A stretch of 64,000 bases of DNA from Cheiracanthium punctorium (GCA_038373885.1 JAWZYV010012519.1:620001-684000); one strand, 5' to 3'; counted from the first letter of the stretch, positions 1 to 12,829 are shown. The notes: generated by a model from the sequence alone, not told the origin. Numbers and translations are program-made.

Positions 1-3000
1 CTAACTGAAACTTAAGCTATTGTTTCTTAGTGGGTTTTTTTTCGACAATAAAGGGAAAGCTGCTGAAATTCTGAGAAGTAAAAGGTGCTAAGTTAAAAAA
101 AACTGCACATTCTTTAAGTATCAGAAAATAGAAGAAAATAGAAACAATAATGCTTTTGAGTACTGGACGACAATGACTGTTTTCAGTTTTCACAGCTCGG
201 TCGTATACAGCGGTGAACTTTCATTTACAAGCAATGCACAATAGAAGCAAGATTCGCTCTAGTTTGTTTTGGCTTTTGATGATGAGTAAATTACATTCCA
301 GGTAAAACTACATTTTAGTAAACGTTTCTGCACTCTAAATAAAATATTTCAAAAAGAAGAATGAAAGAAAGAAAAGGAAAAATACTTCCTACTTTTGTCA
401 TGTTTTATCCGACTTTTCAACTGAATTACCTCATTCTGTTATTTCTGAGAAATAGATTTATTTTTAAAAAATGTCTTTCTCCACCCGATAACTAAAAAAG
501 GCTTCTAGATCGTACGATCCCCAGTAAAAAACTAATTCCTAAACTATTTCCGCCTATTATGTTTCTAGACTGCTTTATGGGGAAATGTGATACTATTTAT
601 AAAAGAATGATGAAGAATGCCGTCACAAATATGATCTATTTCTGTTTATTAAAAATAATTTACTTTTTAATTTTTGTGTTAAACCAAAGTATTTTTACAC
701 TCTACCTTAACATTCAGCAAATAACGTAATAAAGTATTTTTGGAATTTGCATATTAATAAAGATATTAAAGAAAAGGAAAAACTCTTCTGTAGATCTGAA
801 AATGGCATACGTGTGGACGTTGCTTAAAACCAAAAGGAAGTTTTAAGTTTGTAATACATCATGGGATTGTTTTCTTTTCTTCTTATCATAAGTAAATTTG
901 AAGAAAAGCCGTTTCTTTAACTTAAAATATATTAATAATTCTCTAATACGTCATAAACCTTTTTTAATAATATATTAAAGCATTTCTACGTAAGTTATCC
1001 TTATTACGTTTGAATTTGTAATTTGAACAAGTTTTATAATAAATTTCTACTTTTGTTTAGTTTTATCAGCGATTCATAAATTGTATGTTCTGTTGATTCA
1101 CTAGTCACTTATTCGATAATCAGGCAGCTGTTGAAAATTATCAGTCATCAAATTTATTAAATTTGTGAAAGAAAACTTTTCTGTAAACTTAACTCTTTAA
1201 AACTGTTTATCGACATTTTTATTGACCGTTAATTACATCCAAGAACCTCTTAACTTTAATACTTTTGACGTTTAAGTGATTAGACACTAATTATTTGTAA
1301 TTACCTACATATACATAGACAACAAAAGTAATTAATATTTGATTTAAACTAAAAATTATATTTTACTTGCACTGTTAATTTTAAACTTAAAAAGAAGAAA
1401 CTAATTTTATAATTTGTAAGAAAAATTTACGAAAATATTAGTGGACTTTCACTTTTTGTTTATCACACTAAAACGTTGAAGTGTACCTCAATCAATTATA
1501 TAACCACATTTTTCCCTGTGTTAAAATTTTAAGACATTTTCTATATCTATAGAGATTTTGATAGAAGTATTGTTACCACTCGTCTTACAAAAAAGTAAAG
1601 TATAATAACCGCATAATAGAGATAAATCACTTCCATAATGTTCTATTATGTCTTTTTTTATAAGTTTATCATCCAATAAACTTGCAATAAACTCAAAAAC
1701 CAGTAATCACCATGAAGAGCTTTTGTATAATAATGCCTCGCTTATCTTCTGAAAAGCCTTCCATCACAATTAGGAAATTATAATAATATATGGAAAGTGC
1801 ATGCGATACAAAGTGTAACAAAATATACTTCAAAACTGTTGCCGGGCAAGACGATAAATCTACGTGAAAGAGCGTGTCACATAAAGATGCTTCAAGATAA
1901 AAACTATCAATTCCGGTTTACACGAAAATATTGTCTTTCCGATACATGATTAAATATTCAATATTCCGCAAGACAATCCTTTTACAAAATAAATGGTCCG
2001 TGAAATTTAACAACAATGCATATCATCAGATGCCCTACTGTGAGCAAATCTGGGATTAAAAACTGTGTTTTGATTTAATTTATTTGGGCTTATCACTTCC
2101 TATAGGAAAAATTCCTTTTCCTATAATTTTTTCCAGTTAAAGAAGTAGAGAACATTGCGCCTAAATAATCAACTGATATGACAGCAGGCTTTATTTTGAT
2201 ATGCTTTATTTTGACTTCAAGAGAAAAATGAGGGTTTTTTAAAGAAGTCATTTTTTAGGTTTGAATAATTATATTGAATATTTTAATTTTTTTTAATTGC
2301 TGAAAATATAAAATTAAAGTAAAATATTATTATTATTATTTTCCACTGCGAATACCTATATTATGCTGTTTTTCCCCCCGCATGATTTATTCGACACAAT
2401 CGTGTATAGAGTACTTTACTTTTTTGATAACATAACAAGTTAGTAATTAATTATACAAAACGAGGAGTTTGTCACAACTCTGGTACAGCAAAAATTCTGC
2501 ACATGTTAGCCAAACTCACATCTTTATAGTATTCAGTTTTGTTGTTGTTGTTTGTTTGTTTTTAAGCGAGCAATAACATTTATTAAAAGACCACTTTTCT
2601 GTAAGAATATTTTGAATACACACACGCATGGCGAAATAATTCACATTTGAAAACACGGGAAAAAATGTTCTGTTGAATTCAACAAAACTTTACCAATTCT
2701 GCAAAAATTTATTTAGCGCCATTTTAACCAAATAATTTTGCTAAAAAAACAACAAGAGTCAACAAAACTAACACTTTGAAGTCTAGTCCTGAGCGTTACA
2801 TGGGGGAAACTTTCAACTGAGCTATCAACATACCGACTACATTATGCGTTTGCCGTCTTTTCAAAAATTATTTACGAACCTTTTCCCTAAAAATAAAAAT
2901 AAATAAATCCCAGCACCAAACACAATTAAGCATAAAGAACACATTATATTAGAATATTTTTTTTGAAAATGCGGTGGTCACATTTGTTTTGTTTAAAAAA

Positions 3001-4544
3001 ATTTTGCTAAATAAAACTTATTTACAAAAAAATATTTTTCGACATTTTTACAACACTTGGGAAATTTTTAAATAGGTAAGTCTGTAAAATTTCGCGATAA
3101 AATGTTTTTTCTTCTGTGGAACTTTTTTTAAATAATTTTAAAACATGCTTTTTCCATTAATTTCTATTAAATATCAATTTTTAGTATATTTAAGTAGTTC
3201 CTTTATTAGTAATAATAATAGTTTGGAGTTTATAATTGTGCAAAAAATATTAAAATTTATAATTTCCAAGTATTTAAAAAGAATCATGATAAGTAACAAA
3301 AACCTCCAAACCTCAAAGGGTTAAAAGGCTGAAATAACTGCTACAAACTTTTGTTGAATTAACAAAACATTTTTCCGTGAACAGATCATTATTGCGTTAT
3401 GTGATGTCAACATATTTTGAAGGTACCACCTGCCTTGTATATATATATACCCGTATGATCGTCAGAGACAGCATGTAGTATCTGTAAATCAGTGCACTGA
3501 TAAATAACAATGGTTGCCGGATCTGGTAGTAAATTTTCAATCTATTGTTATAATCTAGAAATGTAATGGAATGTTCACGATTCGAAGAAAAAAAAACAGC
3601 CAAGGGTTAGATGACAGATGGCATATGAATGGTTCGGAAATTGAAGCTAGAAACCAAGGAAGAGTAAAATTTGTACATTAAAAATATTTTTGTTATAAAT
3701 ATTTGGAATTTAACAAAACTTGTTCATTGTGTTAATATTATTTTTTATGGCAGGAACAATTCAATAGATTGTTATTTGAATTACAAAATTTTTATTTGTT
3801 TTATACCTATTCAACTATTTTGTAAAATAATACATTTCAAAGCTTCGGGAGCTGTTTTTTCAGGCATACTTTAAAACTTTTAGTGAAATTTCATGAATTG
3901 CTGGAATTTAAATTTGATACTGGTATGTTTTACTTCTTTGTCCTCTCTTATGATAAGCTATTACACTTTAAATTAAGAAAAGGAAAACTACAACGGACTT
4001 TTTTTATTAGAAAATATTATTATTCAGATAAAAAAGAATTTATTTTAACTCCTAAAACAATCAAGCAGCCTCATTTCTTGGTACATTTCTTGAGAGCAGG
4101 CAGCCGACCTCGTTAGTTTATTGCATTAAAAATTGCCTCCCCTCCGACTATTGCCTAAGAAACCCAGCAGCCGACCAGGGAAGACCAACCAAATGGGAAA
4201 GACACCATAATTTATGAACGATTTCAAATTTTTTTTGTGCTATCTTCTTTAGAATAGCCAGAGATGGCAGCACACATGTCGAGGATAACTCGTTTTAACT
4301 GCAGAAATTTTAATTACCCTTTGCAAGTAATTTGTCTCATCTTTTTTTAATTCTTAGTTAATGAAGTAACTTGAGTTTTATGTGCCTTAGAAGGAGTTAG
4401 GTGTTTGTGCTTTTTCTGACGTACTTTCTTATTGGGCAATTTAAAACAGTACTTTTTCACGCCAAAGGGTGTAGCAATAGTTGGCTCATTAATTGAACTT
4501 CTCTTCTTTAAGTTTACTCTTCAAAGTTTACTTTTTTTATTTAG
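1..4544. other. AT-rich non-coding DNA
   Basis: I see no supportable gene. The stretch is strongly AT-rich with many homopolymer runs. Open frames here, such as those around 3397-4116, are short, lack splice context and have AT-driven composition. It may be intron or intergenic flank of the PRDM-like gene whose exon lies at 8.7 kb. Confidence 0.6.
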
Positions 4545-4960
4545 TTTGACCAAAATAAGCCCAAAAGAGTTGCATGTCTGTCGATACCTGAAGATAAACC
4601 TTGCATTATGAATTCCATCAAATCCAAAGACATTGGTTCGTGGTTGAATGGTAAAACTTTAAGTGGAGCATCCTTAATAAAAAAGTTCCATGTATTGGAA
4701 GACCTTTCTTACAACATTCTTGAAGTGTATGGCAACTGAAGACAAACTACCTTTACCCTGGCAAAAAATTCCAATAAAAGCATCGATTGGTTCTATACCA
4801 GCACCCTTGATTTCAGAGGACAATGTGAGGCTAGTTCTAAGTCGAACTTCACTGTATCTTATTTCGACGCCTTTCTGAAAAAATGTACTAAAACGGCAAC
4901 AAAGTTGCTAATAATGCAAGCAAAAATATCCCCAGAATTTACCCCATACTTTTTAGTAGA
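4545..4960 (+). pseudogene. Possible decayed coding fragment, unrecognised
   Basis: A pyrimidine-rich stretch ending TTTATTTAG closes at 4544 and looks like a splice acceptor. From 4545 a frame stays open for 64 codons to a TGA at 4737, and the residue mix is protein-like (for example LSGASLIKKFHVLEDLSYN). Protein-like residues then continue in a second frame at about 4725-4878 (PLPWQKIPIKASIGSIPAPL) and perhaps in a third at about 4884-4960. This is what a gene fragment broken by two frameshifts would look like. I do not recognise the family. It could be an old transposon cargo, a retrocopy or chance. Confidence 0.3.
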
Positions 4961-5059
4961 CTAAGTTAAGATAAGTCAGAACAGAAGATGTAAGCACGAC
5001 TAAAACTTCTTTATTTTTTTTTTACACATTTAAACATCTAGGTGTCGTTAGGGATCAAT

Positions 5060-5205
5060 ACTAGAAAAAGCAAGACAGATATTTTCAAATTTTATGCGAG
5101 ATGAAATTAATTGTATTATTATACATAAGGATTTTGCGAGACGAGTCAAAGCTTTGCATATGCTATGCGAGACGTGAGAGCCTTTTACTCGTCTCGCAGC
5201 CAGTT
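5060..5205. repeat. Dispersed repeat with GCGAGAC inverted motif, copy 1
   Basis: The motif TGCGAGACGAGT near 5145 is matched by its reverse complement ACTCGTCTCGCA near 5190, giving a hairpin of about 55 bp with extra GCGAGA words around it. A related sequence, sharing the GCGAGACGA, AAAGCTTTGCA and TCGCAGC blocks in the same order, occurs at about 34735-34875. The family is unrecognised. Confidence 0.45.
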
Positions 5206-6906
5206 GTATGTACATATTATCCTTTTGATTAAAAGTATAGAAACATTCAGACAGATTTTTTTTCCTGCGACCTCCTGCGGCAACCATGTGGGGGTGTGCA
5301 CCAGTCCATGCATGACGTAACGGAACAATCTACAGACGGGTAATTTTCTGAGCGGTAACTCTCCACCACGCCGCAAAACTACTGAGTGGTACTGGACTGC
5401 AAAAATATAATCGGAAATCACTTTTTGCACGAGAGGTAGTCATCATTCTAGCGAAACGTTATTTATGAGAGGGAGAATTATTATACGTCCATATACTACC
5501 AACAGAACAAAAGTCAGTCCTTTTATTTAGTATAAGTCGTGTTTAACATTCGCGGGGGTAAATTAGGTAACACCGGTTTTGTACCAGCTATGATTGGAAA
5601 ACGCGTGATACGTTACGAATGCATGGCTGACTTTACGATCGCAGAAAAAAAAAGAAAAAAAAACAACATTTGAGATTTCCTTTCGTTTGTCTAGCAAGTA
5701 TCGGTTGATAAGCAAGCAAAAACATCATTAAGTGATTCAAATTAAATTATTCCTTCATCCTGCAAAAAGTTTCATTAAACTGAAATTTTTCAAGTATTAG
5801 TAGTATCATGTTTTGATAGGATTATTTTAAAGTTAAATAAACAACTGATAATTGTTCACAGATGAATGAAACTTCTGTTTTGAAAATTCTTAAGATCAGT
5901 ACTTACCTACGTGATAAAAATCACTAGCTGTAACCTTTTAATAATTTCGAGTGGTTTGACTAACTACAATAACAATGGCTACTTTAAACTTCCTTTGCAA
6001 CGTTTTAAGCTATATCAATTTATAAAGTAATCTTTCTTCTTGTGTATGTTTATTTTTTATATTTCGAGTGTGATTACATGTAGTGGTGGATATTTTTAAA
6101 AAAATTAGGAAGGGCTAATTTTAAAAAAAAAAGTTTATTTGACCTAAGCAAACTGAAGAATTAAGCAAAATATTACAGTAATATAAGGTAAATTTTTGAG
6201 TAGGGACTAATTTACACTAAAAATAGTGTGAAATGAAGCAAATTGTTATCCTCTAGCCCTCTGAAGCCTCTAGCCCTTCCCCTGGATCCCCCACTCTGTA
6301 CATATACGGCTTACACGTACTTTCGCTATTCTGTTTCATAAATTTGACTGGTTAAAAAACAAAGTTTTTAACATTGTCATGAATAATCTCAAAAATCTTT
6401 TCAAATGCGCAAAGTCTAATTAAGTAGCACTGAAAACCTTCGTTAAAAAAAGAAAATGTTATAATGAAACTGGATCTGCTTTAACACCAAGGTAAAGTCA
6501 TTTCAAGTTTTATAGGCAAATTAGAAGTTCAGTTTGAAATAAATGGCACTTTTTTTCCTCTTTTCTATGATTTGACTGATGCATTACGCCCACTTTAGAT
6601 TGGTAATTACCTATAAATGTCTGTTGCGTATTTAAAGTTTTTCATTTTATTTTTATCAAAAACGTTCGTTGAGATTAGCGATGGAGGACTCGGCTAGATG
6701 GAAGAGTTTCGACTAAATTTCTTTTCAATTATTTTTCATTAAATGCATTTGATGGGATTTTAAGTCGAGTTTAACATCAATTAAAATCTATTGTCATAAC
6801 ATATATTGTCGTAACAGGAACTCTTTTTCTCTAAAGGATTCTGAAAATGCTGCTACAGATAGTACAGAAAAATTATACAGAGATGCATTTCATGGCTAAC
6901 ATTCAA
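5206..6906. other. AT-rich non-coding DNA
   Basis: No gene can be supported. A consensus-like splice donor on the minus strand (GTAG/GTAAGTACTG, near 5904) is present, but the sequence before it gives no convincing exon frame. Confidence 0.5.
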
Positions 6907-6910
6907 TTAA

Positions 6911-7236
6911 CCCTTTGAAGCGTAATCACATCAATTTCGGAAACCAAATGGATAGGCTGCCCAACACTTAAAAAGTGCAGCCGTTGCCATCAATCCATTT
7001 AACTACCAACAACATGGTGGACGATCGAATCTCCCTTATTTAGCTCTGTGGCAACAGATGGGCGATTCGATCGTCCGACATGTTGTTGGTAGTTACATGG
7101 ATCGATGGCAACACTTTTGTGGCAACACAGTTGCACTTTTTCAGCGTTGGAACCGTTTAACCATATTTTTTTGCGACTGGCAGTGAAAGCGCTGAGATAA
7201 GGTGGTTTTACGGCGCTGATACCGCGCGTCAAAGGG
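6911..7236. mobile_element. piggyBac-type MITE, copy 1
   Basis: A 326-bp element with ends CCCTTTGA and TCAAAGGG is flanked on both sides by TTAA (6907-6910 and 7237-7240), the target and duplication used by piggyBac transposases. It has no transposase frame. A large internal inverted repeat pairs about 6980-7040 with about 7068-7115, including the word CGATCGTCC and its neighbours, so a single strand would fold into a long hairpin. A related copy is at 26462-26842, sharing the ends and the hairpin core but not the rest. Confidence 0.75.
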
Positions 7237-7240
7237 TTAA

Positions 7241-8447
7241 GTTGGTTCATTCTAACTGCGTTTAAAAAACAATTACGTTAAAGCCACGAGCCACTGAATA
7301 ATGGTTCAAAGATTAAAGTCAGCGATGTCTTCAGAGTTGTACACTGGGTTAGTAACTTTAATTATGGTAATGTGTTAATTTCAAGGGAATCTTAGAGACC
7401 TCCAAAGACTAACATTTTTTTTATCGGCTATTTATGGGTTGAGAAAAGTTGCATCGGTGTTTTATTATGGAGAGGCACGAACTTCGAGACATTAATTTCC
7501 CCATTAATTGCACGTTTTCCGATTAATAAATAAGCATGTTTTCCTACATCACACATTCCTCATATTTAATATATGCTTAATTAAAACTACTTTAAGGCGT
7601 CATAGAGTACATGTATCAAAATAAACAAAAGCAAAGAATGTACAGTGAAAGTGGTAAAAATTAAAATGATTTGTGGTTTGTAAACGTATTTTCTTATTGT
7701 ACTTCCATTCAGTTTCTGTTTTTTATTTTTATACTAAATTCATCTTCTATTTCTTTCAAGACAAGATGTAGAAAAAAACAGTTGCATGTCAGCAACACTT
7801 GACTGCTTTAAAAGCATCACGCACAACACGTGTTTTTGCACAATATAATAAAAAATAAATGAAAGTAATAACAATGGTCGTTTTCTTTAATTTATTTTAT
7901 TTAACTTGATTTTTTATTGTTTACCTTCATTAAACTTAATCTTGATAAAGAGCAGTTAGTAATAAAAAAAAAAGTCTATGATGTGGACACCACATGACTT
8001 CCTTGTACGTCTATTAATCTATACACATTTTCGATGCTCTTCTTTCAAACTTATTTCATTTAAAATGAAATGTAATACTCAAGTAGCATTAAGGTTTGAC
8101 AAATTTTTGCCAAGTGTAGAGCATATCGCCAAACTTGATTTTATCTTGTACCAGATGGCTGAAAATAATTTATAACGTATTATTTGGGTAAAACTTGTTT
8201 CTGGCGCAAAATTCAGTGATATTTTATTAAAATCTGCCAAGTCTGGCGACAGTTGGTGGGATTTTTGGCATGATCCTAACAAAAACTGACAATAGACATT
8301 AGAGGATTGAATATATTTTGGTTGAAGTTGGAATTCCCACAATCGATTGCTATCTAAAAAGGGCAAAACCAGATGTTAGAACAATCCAAAATGCAAAATT
8401 TTGACATTGTTTGGCTAACTGTTTTTGAATTATGAAAGATATGTACA

Positions 8448-8450
<3 letters not shown>
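7241..8450. other. AT-rich non-coding DNA
   Basis: No gene seen. Overlapping short frames around 7978-8366 on both strands lack coding character or splice context. Confidence 0.5.

Positions 8451-8524
<74 letters not shown>
8451..8524. repeat. Compound microsatellite (AT)n then (AGAT)n
   Basis: About 19 AT units (8451-8489) run directly into about nine AGAT units up to 8524. Likely polymorphic in length and prone to assembly error. Confidence 0.95.
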
Positions 8525-8723
8525 TTCATGCCAAAATACGTACATATATACTTACGCGGAGAAGCCGAGCAGAAACTTCTCATGGTAAATTTAGGGATAG
8601 TTAAAATCGATTTTTCCATCAAAATTTGAATTGTAAAAATTTCTCTCGAATTTACAATATTTCTTTTACCTTTTACAAAAAATTAATAATAAAAGCAAAA
8701 GACGTCTGATTAAAACATAATAC

Positions 8724-8853
8724 CTGCTATTTCCCGTGGACTTAAATTGCCATTTTTGTGGTGAGAGGACGATTCGTGTGCTAGTAGTAAGTTGTAAGAT
8801 GTCAAATGAAGTTCCTGTCCTGCTTCAATATCCCTTACAACTTCAAGGTAAAT
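8724..8853 (-). CDS. Internal exon of a PRDM-family gene: end of the PR/SET domain
   Basis: Read on the minus strand, a strong acceptor (TTCTTTTTTTAG, ending at 8854) opens a 130-bp exon that closes at CAG/GTATTA (exon end 8724). One frame is open throughout, 43 codons plus one base. It begins IYLEVVRDIEAGQELHL, which matches the last strands of PR/SET domains of PRDM proteins, where a V-x-(R/K)-D-I-x-x-G-(E/Q)-E-L core is typical. The IY start and spacing look closest to the PRDM3/PRDM16 (hamlet) group. After the core come a Ser/His-rich stretch and LSPREIAG. PRDM proteins are nuclear zinc-finger regulators, some with histone methyltransferase activity. Neighbouring exons were not found by eye and may lie far away or outside the window. 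The paralogue assignment is inference. Confidence 0.6.
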
Positions 8854-10485
8854 CTAAAAAAAGAATTATAACCATTATACAAGTATATTTACATAAATAG
8901 TTTTTCAATTGACTATTTTGTATTATTAATGAGCTAAAGAAGTGTAAAACTATACGTTATTTATTAATTCCTTTTCGTATTTATTTTCAGATTTCTCAAA
9001 CTTGTAGTGCATTCCAGAAAGTGCTTAGAAATGTGAAAAAGTATACTTGTAGCTTACCGTGGATTAAATGAAAACAATCACAAAAATAGTATTCGATAAC
9101 ACATCAAAATTGTGATAACACTGGCTTACTTAAATAGATCAAAGTATGTGTGTAGATAAAACCATCGATAGTTATTTGTAAATATTTTTAATTATAAGAG
9201 ATAAATATTTATTCTTATAAGAGTAGTTTCTATTTACAGACAATCTGTTTTATTGACGGAAATAAATATTTTATTTTGTATCAATCACTTAAAGTGTTAA
9301 ATTGATCTCATCTAAAATTTTAAAGATCGCTTTTGCATCTTCTGAGCTTTACAACTTTGTACGACAACACATAGCACATATTTTGCCTTTTAATTCATTT
9401 ATTTATGATGTATTTTAATGTTTTAAATATCTCCTGCGTTATCAACATTTTTTTTTCCAAATTTAATACATTAAATAACACATGAGTAAAATTAAATACG
9501 CTGAATTTATACGTAAAAGTATTAAGAACTTTATTTCAATAAACATCAAAACTATGACATTTACATGACTTTGTGGGACTGTAGAAGTCTTTCTTCTCTT
9601 CATATCGCGCGATTAAATATTGTTATTGAACGCTTTTATATGTATGTTTAATTTAATAGCTAGTAAATCAGTGGACATTGACTATCCTATTTTAAGATAA
9701 AAAATTAATGTGCTCGTTCCCAGAGTGAGAAATGCACGATTCTTGTTAAAATTTGTTAAATGTGGCAGTTTTTTCTAGCCAATAACAATTAAACGTTCGA
9801 AAAAGGTACATATTTTTAACACGATGAAGGTGGAGATTGTAGCGTTTTCTTTCGGGGTGTGTGTGTGGGGGGGGGGGGGGATTATCTTTATAGAATCCTT
9901 ATTCTGAGACAAATGTTGATTTAATTCAACCAACATTTTTAGCAGTAAACAAATTAGATTGATTGCTGCCTGTCACAGACTAGCACTTAGGTGTGCTGGG
10001 TTAACTCGAGTCATGTTCGTTTAGTAGTTTGGAACTCCCTTAATCGATTCTTCCAATTTTCTTTTGATGGGCAGGTTGCATAATGGGTAAATAGGCCTTC
10101 CAAAGACCCAACCCTCTGGTATTCTTTGGGCTGATACCAATAGATATGGAACGGTTGTTGCTTTGCGTAATTTATAGGTCAAAATGTTTGCATGCATCAT
10201 ACCATGCTCATTTCTTAGTGCGACGGTTATGTCCATAAAGCAACGAAAGCCAAAAAAATGCGATCATCCATGATCAATTATAACTAAAAACAAATTGCAA
10301 GCCTTTCCTGTCCTCAAAAATAAATGAATAAATAAACAAGAAAGATAAATCATACCAAACGCAACGATTATGCAACACTTTTCGACACAGCATCCTTTCT
10401 CGCGCCAAATTGGACGATGCATCGTAGAGAAACTTTTGAGATTTTGGGAATAACCTCAAAATAATTGTATAGCACTAATATTTTA
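8854..10485. other. AT-rich non-coding DNA
   Basis: Probably intron or upstream flank of the PRDM-like gene on the minus strand. It contains a GT repeat ending in a 14-base G run (about 9857-9880). No other feature can be supported. Confidence 0.5.
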
Positions 10486-11078
10486 AGCTGTTGAACCTCG
10501 GTTATCCGAGCTTCCCTTATCCGATGTTCCGTGTTAACCGAGCTACTAAACTCAACGAAGCTGAACTTAAGAACGAATTTAAAATACACGAAATATGTTA
10601 GATTATATCTTTTATTAAAATATGTATTATTAAACATTGTACAGTGTAGTTACAATTAAACTTCCCTTATAAACAACATTCTTCAGGTAAAATGGGTAAG
10701 CAGAATGCCACCGAATTTCGCGCATGGACTGTACACGATATGCGCGCAAGGAAGTTTTTAAAATGGTGCTCAAAAAATGCCCAGTAAGAGGCTCTTTGCA
10801 TTGTGAAATCAGCTCAAAAACATGACTCAGATTGCTAGTAAATGCTCAAAAACACGTGAATAAATGATGAAATTGTTTGTACATTTCGAATTAGCCATTT
10901 CCCATGCTAAATTTCCTTTTTTCATGCAAAGCGCCACCTAGTGGACATTTTTTGAACTAAAATATTTTTTGGCGATTCTTTGAGCGCATTTCATGCATAG
11001 TCTACATACCAAATTCGGTTCCAATCCGTTCGCCTGTTTTAACTGTAGAACGCTGTTTACAGCGGATGATTAATTATA

Positions 11079-11083
11079 ATCAT
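11079..11083. repeat. Target site duplication of the BEL/Pao element, left
   Basis: ATCAT directly precedes the 5' LTR and is repeated at 18433-18437 directly after the 3' LTR. Five bases is the usual duplication length for BEL/Pao integrases. Confidence 0.85.
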
Positions 11084-11521
11084 TGTTGAGAGATACGCCT
11101 GGCCACTGTGTAAAGAGGGCGCTGTTGTAACCAGCGCAGGTGTAGCCAGCGTTGCCAGGTTTGGCTAATATTAGCCAATTTGGCTATTTTTGATCACGCT
11201 TGGCTAGAAAATTTATAAGGAAATTAGCCAACCTGGTTTTGGCTAATTTTTGGCTATTTTTATCGAGGTTGCAAGACATTGGCTAATATTATCTACTTTG
11301 GTTATTTTTTTTAGCATTTTTGACTCGATAAGTTTTTGGCAGAAATTTTCAATTCAAACTTTTCAGCCTTAGCAGGAAAGAAAATCAGTTAGCACAACCA
11401 ACTCCAACACTGACACTGAGAGAAAGGCAGTGGCGTAGCGTAGGTTTTTTCCCGCTCGAGGTAGATGCCAAATATGCCTCTTTAGAATAGCCGAGAATTT
11501 CTCGGGCCATACGTATTTATT

Positions 11522-12108
11522 CAGGGTGTCTACCAAATTTCTGGAAGATAATTTCCTGACTTTTGGGAGGTCCCAGGAATAATAGGAAAAAAAATCCAAG
11601 AAAAAAATTCCTGACCAATGCAATTTACTTTGGGAAATTGCACAATGCCCCTCTCTTGTCTTTATATTTGCATATTTTGTACAACTTCTTGAAATCAATT
11701 TTAACTGAGCTATACAGGATTAAGCTTTCATCAATTGAGAAACAGAAGCAGTCGCACTTTCTGATAGAATTAACTAACTGTTCTTGAAAATACGGTCCTA
11801 AGCTATAAGTTACCAAGTAAGCTAATTTGTCTTTTACTCTTCCCTCACGATGGATGAGCCCCCATTTTCCCATCCTTATACAAACACATCGCTTGATGCT
11901 TTCGCGGTCCCAAAAATGCGTTGCAGTTGCTTCCGGTTTCAGTCTGACAATTAGTGAGAAAGGGTAAAAAAAAAAAAAAAAAAAAATTGATTCTTTTGGT
12001 AAATTTTCCGGACCCATTATCCAATTTCCCGTTTTTTTTCCAGACTTTCCGGACCCATTTTCCAATTTCCCCGCTTTTTCCAGACTTTCCGGAGCGGTAG
12101 ACACCCTG
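11522..12108 (-). mobile_element. Nested 587-bp element with CAGGGTGTCTACC ends
   Basis: Perfect 13-bp inverted ends CAGGGTGTCTACC and GGTAGACACCCTG lie inside the hAT-like element, flanked by TTATT on each side (11517-11521 and 12109-12113). Near the right end a unit of about 45 bp built on TTTCCGGACCCATT is repeated twice and partly a third time (about 12005-12095). The family is probably hAT-related, but the 5-bp direct repeat is shorter than the hAT norm, so the assignment is tentative. Confidence 0.6.
11718..11837 (-). pseudogene. Transposase remnant (hAT-like)
   Basis: On the minus strand about 40 codons read KDKLAYLVTYSLGPYF followed shortly by FSIDESL. This resembles the stretch before and including the first catalytic Asp in hAT-like transposases, where a conserved L-G-P-Y/F-F block and an S-x-D-E motif occur. 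Homology stops on both sides: upstream a poly-Phe run encoded by the A-rich tract at 11968-11987 takes over, and downstream the rest of the catalytic core is absent. It cannot make a working enzyme. Confidence 0.5.
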
Positions 12109-12641
12109 TTATTGTATTGTATGAGAGATTCTTGAGTAATTAATAGGTACCTGTTTTGCTCGTTTGCCTTACCGCATGACCGATTTTGTTTTTATTTGAG
12201 GGTTGAGCATGTGCGGAATTCAAGAGCAGAAAATATAAGTTTCTCTTTAAATTTTTAAACAATTGTTTTAAATCAATAGATTTTGAGAGAAAGTCGCCTC
12301 TCCCCTCCTCTTATGTAAAAAAAAAAAAAAACTCATCATACTCTATTCTAATTTCATATTCAGCAAAGCTTTATTAAAAATCCGAAAGATGGCGCTGCAA
12401 TCGCTGGTTTGGCTATTTTTGGCTAATTTTCAGAAGCCGTTTGGCTATTTTCGTAGATTTTGATCTGGCAACCCTGGGTGTAGCGATGAAAACTTTGTAT
12501 CAGAGCTGTGAGAGAGAGTGTGTGCGGAGGAGTGAGCGAGCATGCCTCAAAGAGAATAAATGTATACAGTCCATTTGAGTTATTTTTTTGAGTATAAAAA
12601 GAGCACACATAAAACCATGAGCTATCGATAGGGCCAAAACA

Positions 12642-12660
12642 TGGTCCTAAATAGCCGGAG
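12642..12660 (+). other. Primer-binding site of the retrotransposon
   Basis: The sequence immediately after the 5' LTR begins TGG, as expected where the CCA 3' end of a tRNA primer pairs. I did not identify the tRNA. Confidence 0.6.
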
Positions 12661-12829
12661 AGTACTAGCTTTAGTGTCGAGTAATTGAGAAATGGGTTCC
12701 TGGTCTCGTGCGACATCGGTCCCAAAATAGAGGTAAGAGCTTTTGTCCTCTTGAGTTAAATTTAGTAATTAATTATTAGATTTGAGAGTAATTTCGTGTT
12801 TAACGGTTAGAGCAATTTCCCTTTTGAAA

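Larger units (their letters stand above)
11147..12476 (-). mobile_element. hAT-like non-autonomous element in the 5' LTR
   Basis: A 1330-bp insert flanked by the 8-bp direct repeat GGTGTAGC (11139-11146 and 12477-12484), the size made by hAT transposases. Its ends are CAGCGTTGCCAGG and, in reverse complement, CAGGGTTGCCAGA, typical hAT-type termini. Just inside are repeated TTTGGCTA and TAGCCA words at both ends. It has no complete transposase and was presumably moved in trans. It must be younger than the retrotransposon it interrupts. Confidence 0.82.
11084..12641 (+). repeat. 5' LTR, interrupted by a hAT-like element
   Basis: LTR sequence occupies 11084-11146 and 12477-12641. The gap is a transposon with an 8-bp target duplication. 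Removing the insert and one duplication copy gives 220 bp, exactly the 3' LTR length. It starts TG and ends CA. Confidence 0.93.

Noticed and set aside
8501..8640. Minus-strand donor CCGC/GTAAGTATAT just downstream of the PRDM-like exon
   Set aside because: The donor is good, but no acceptor and no convincing coding frame precede it.
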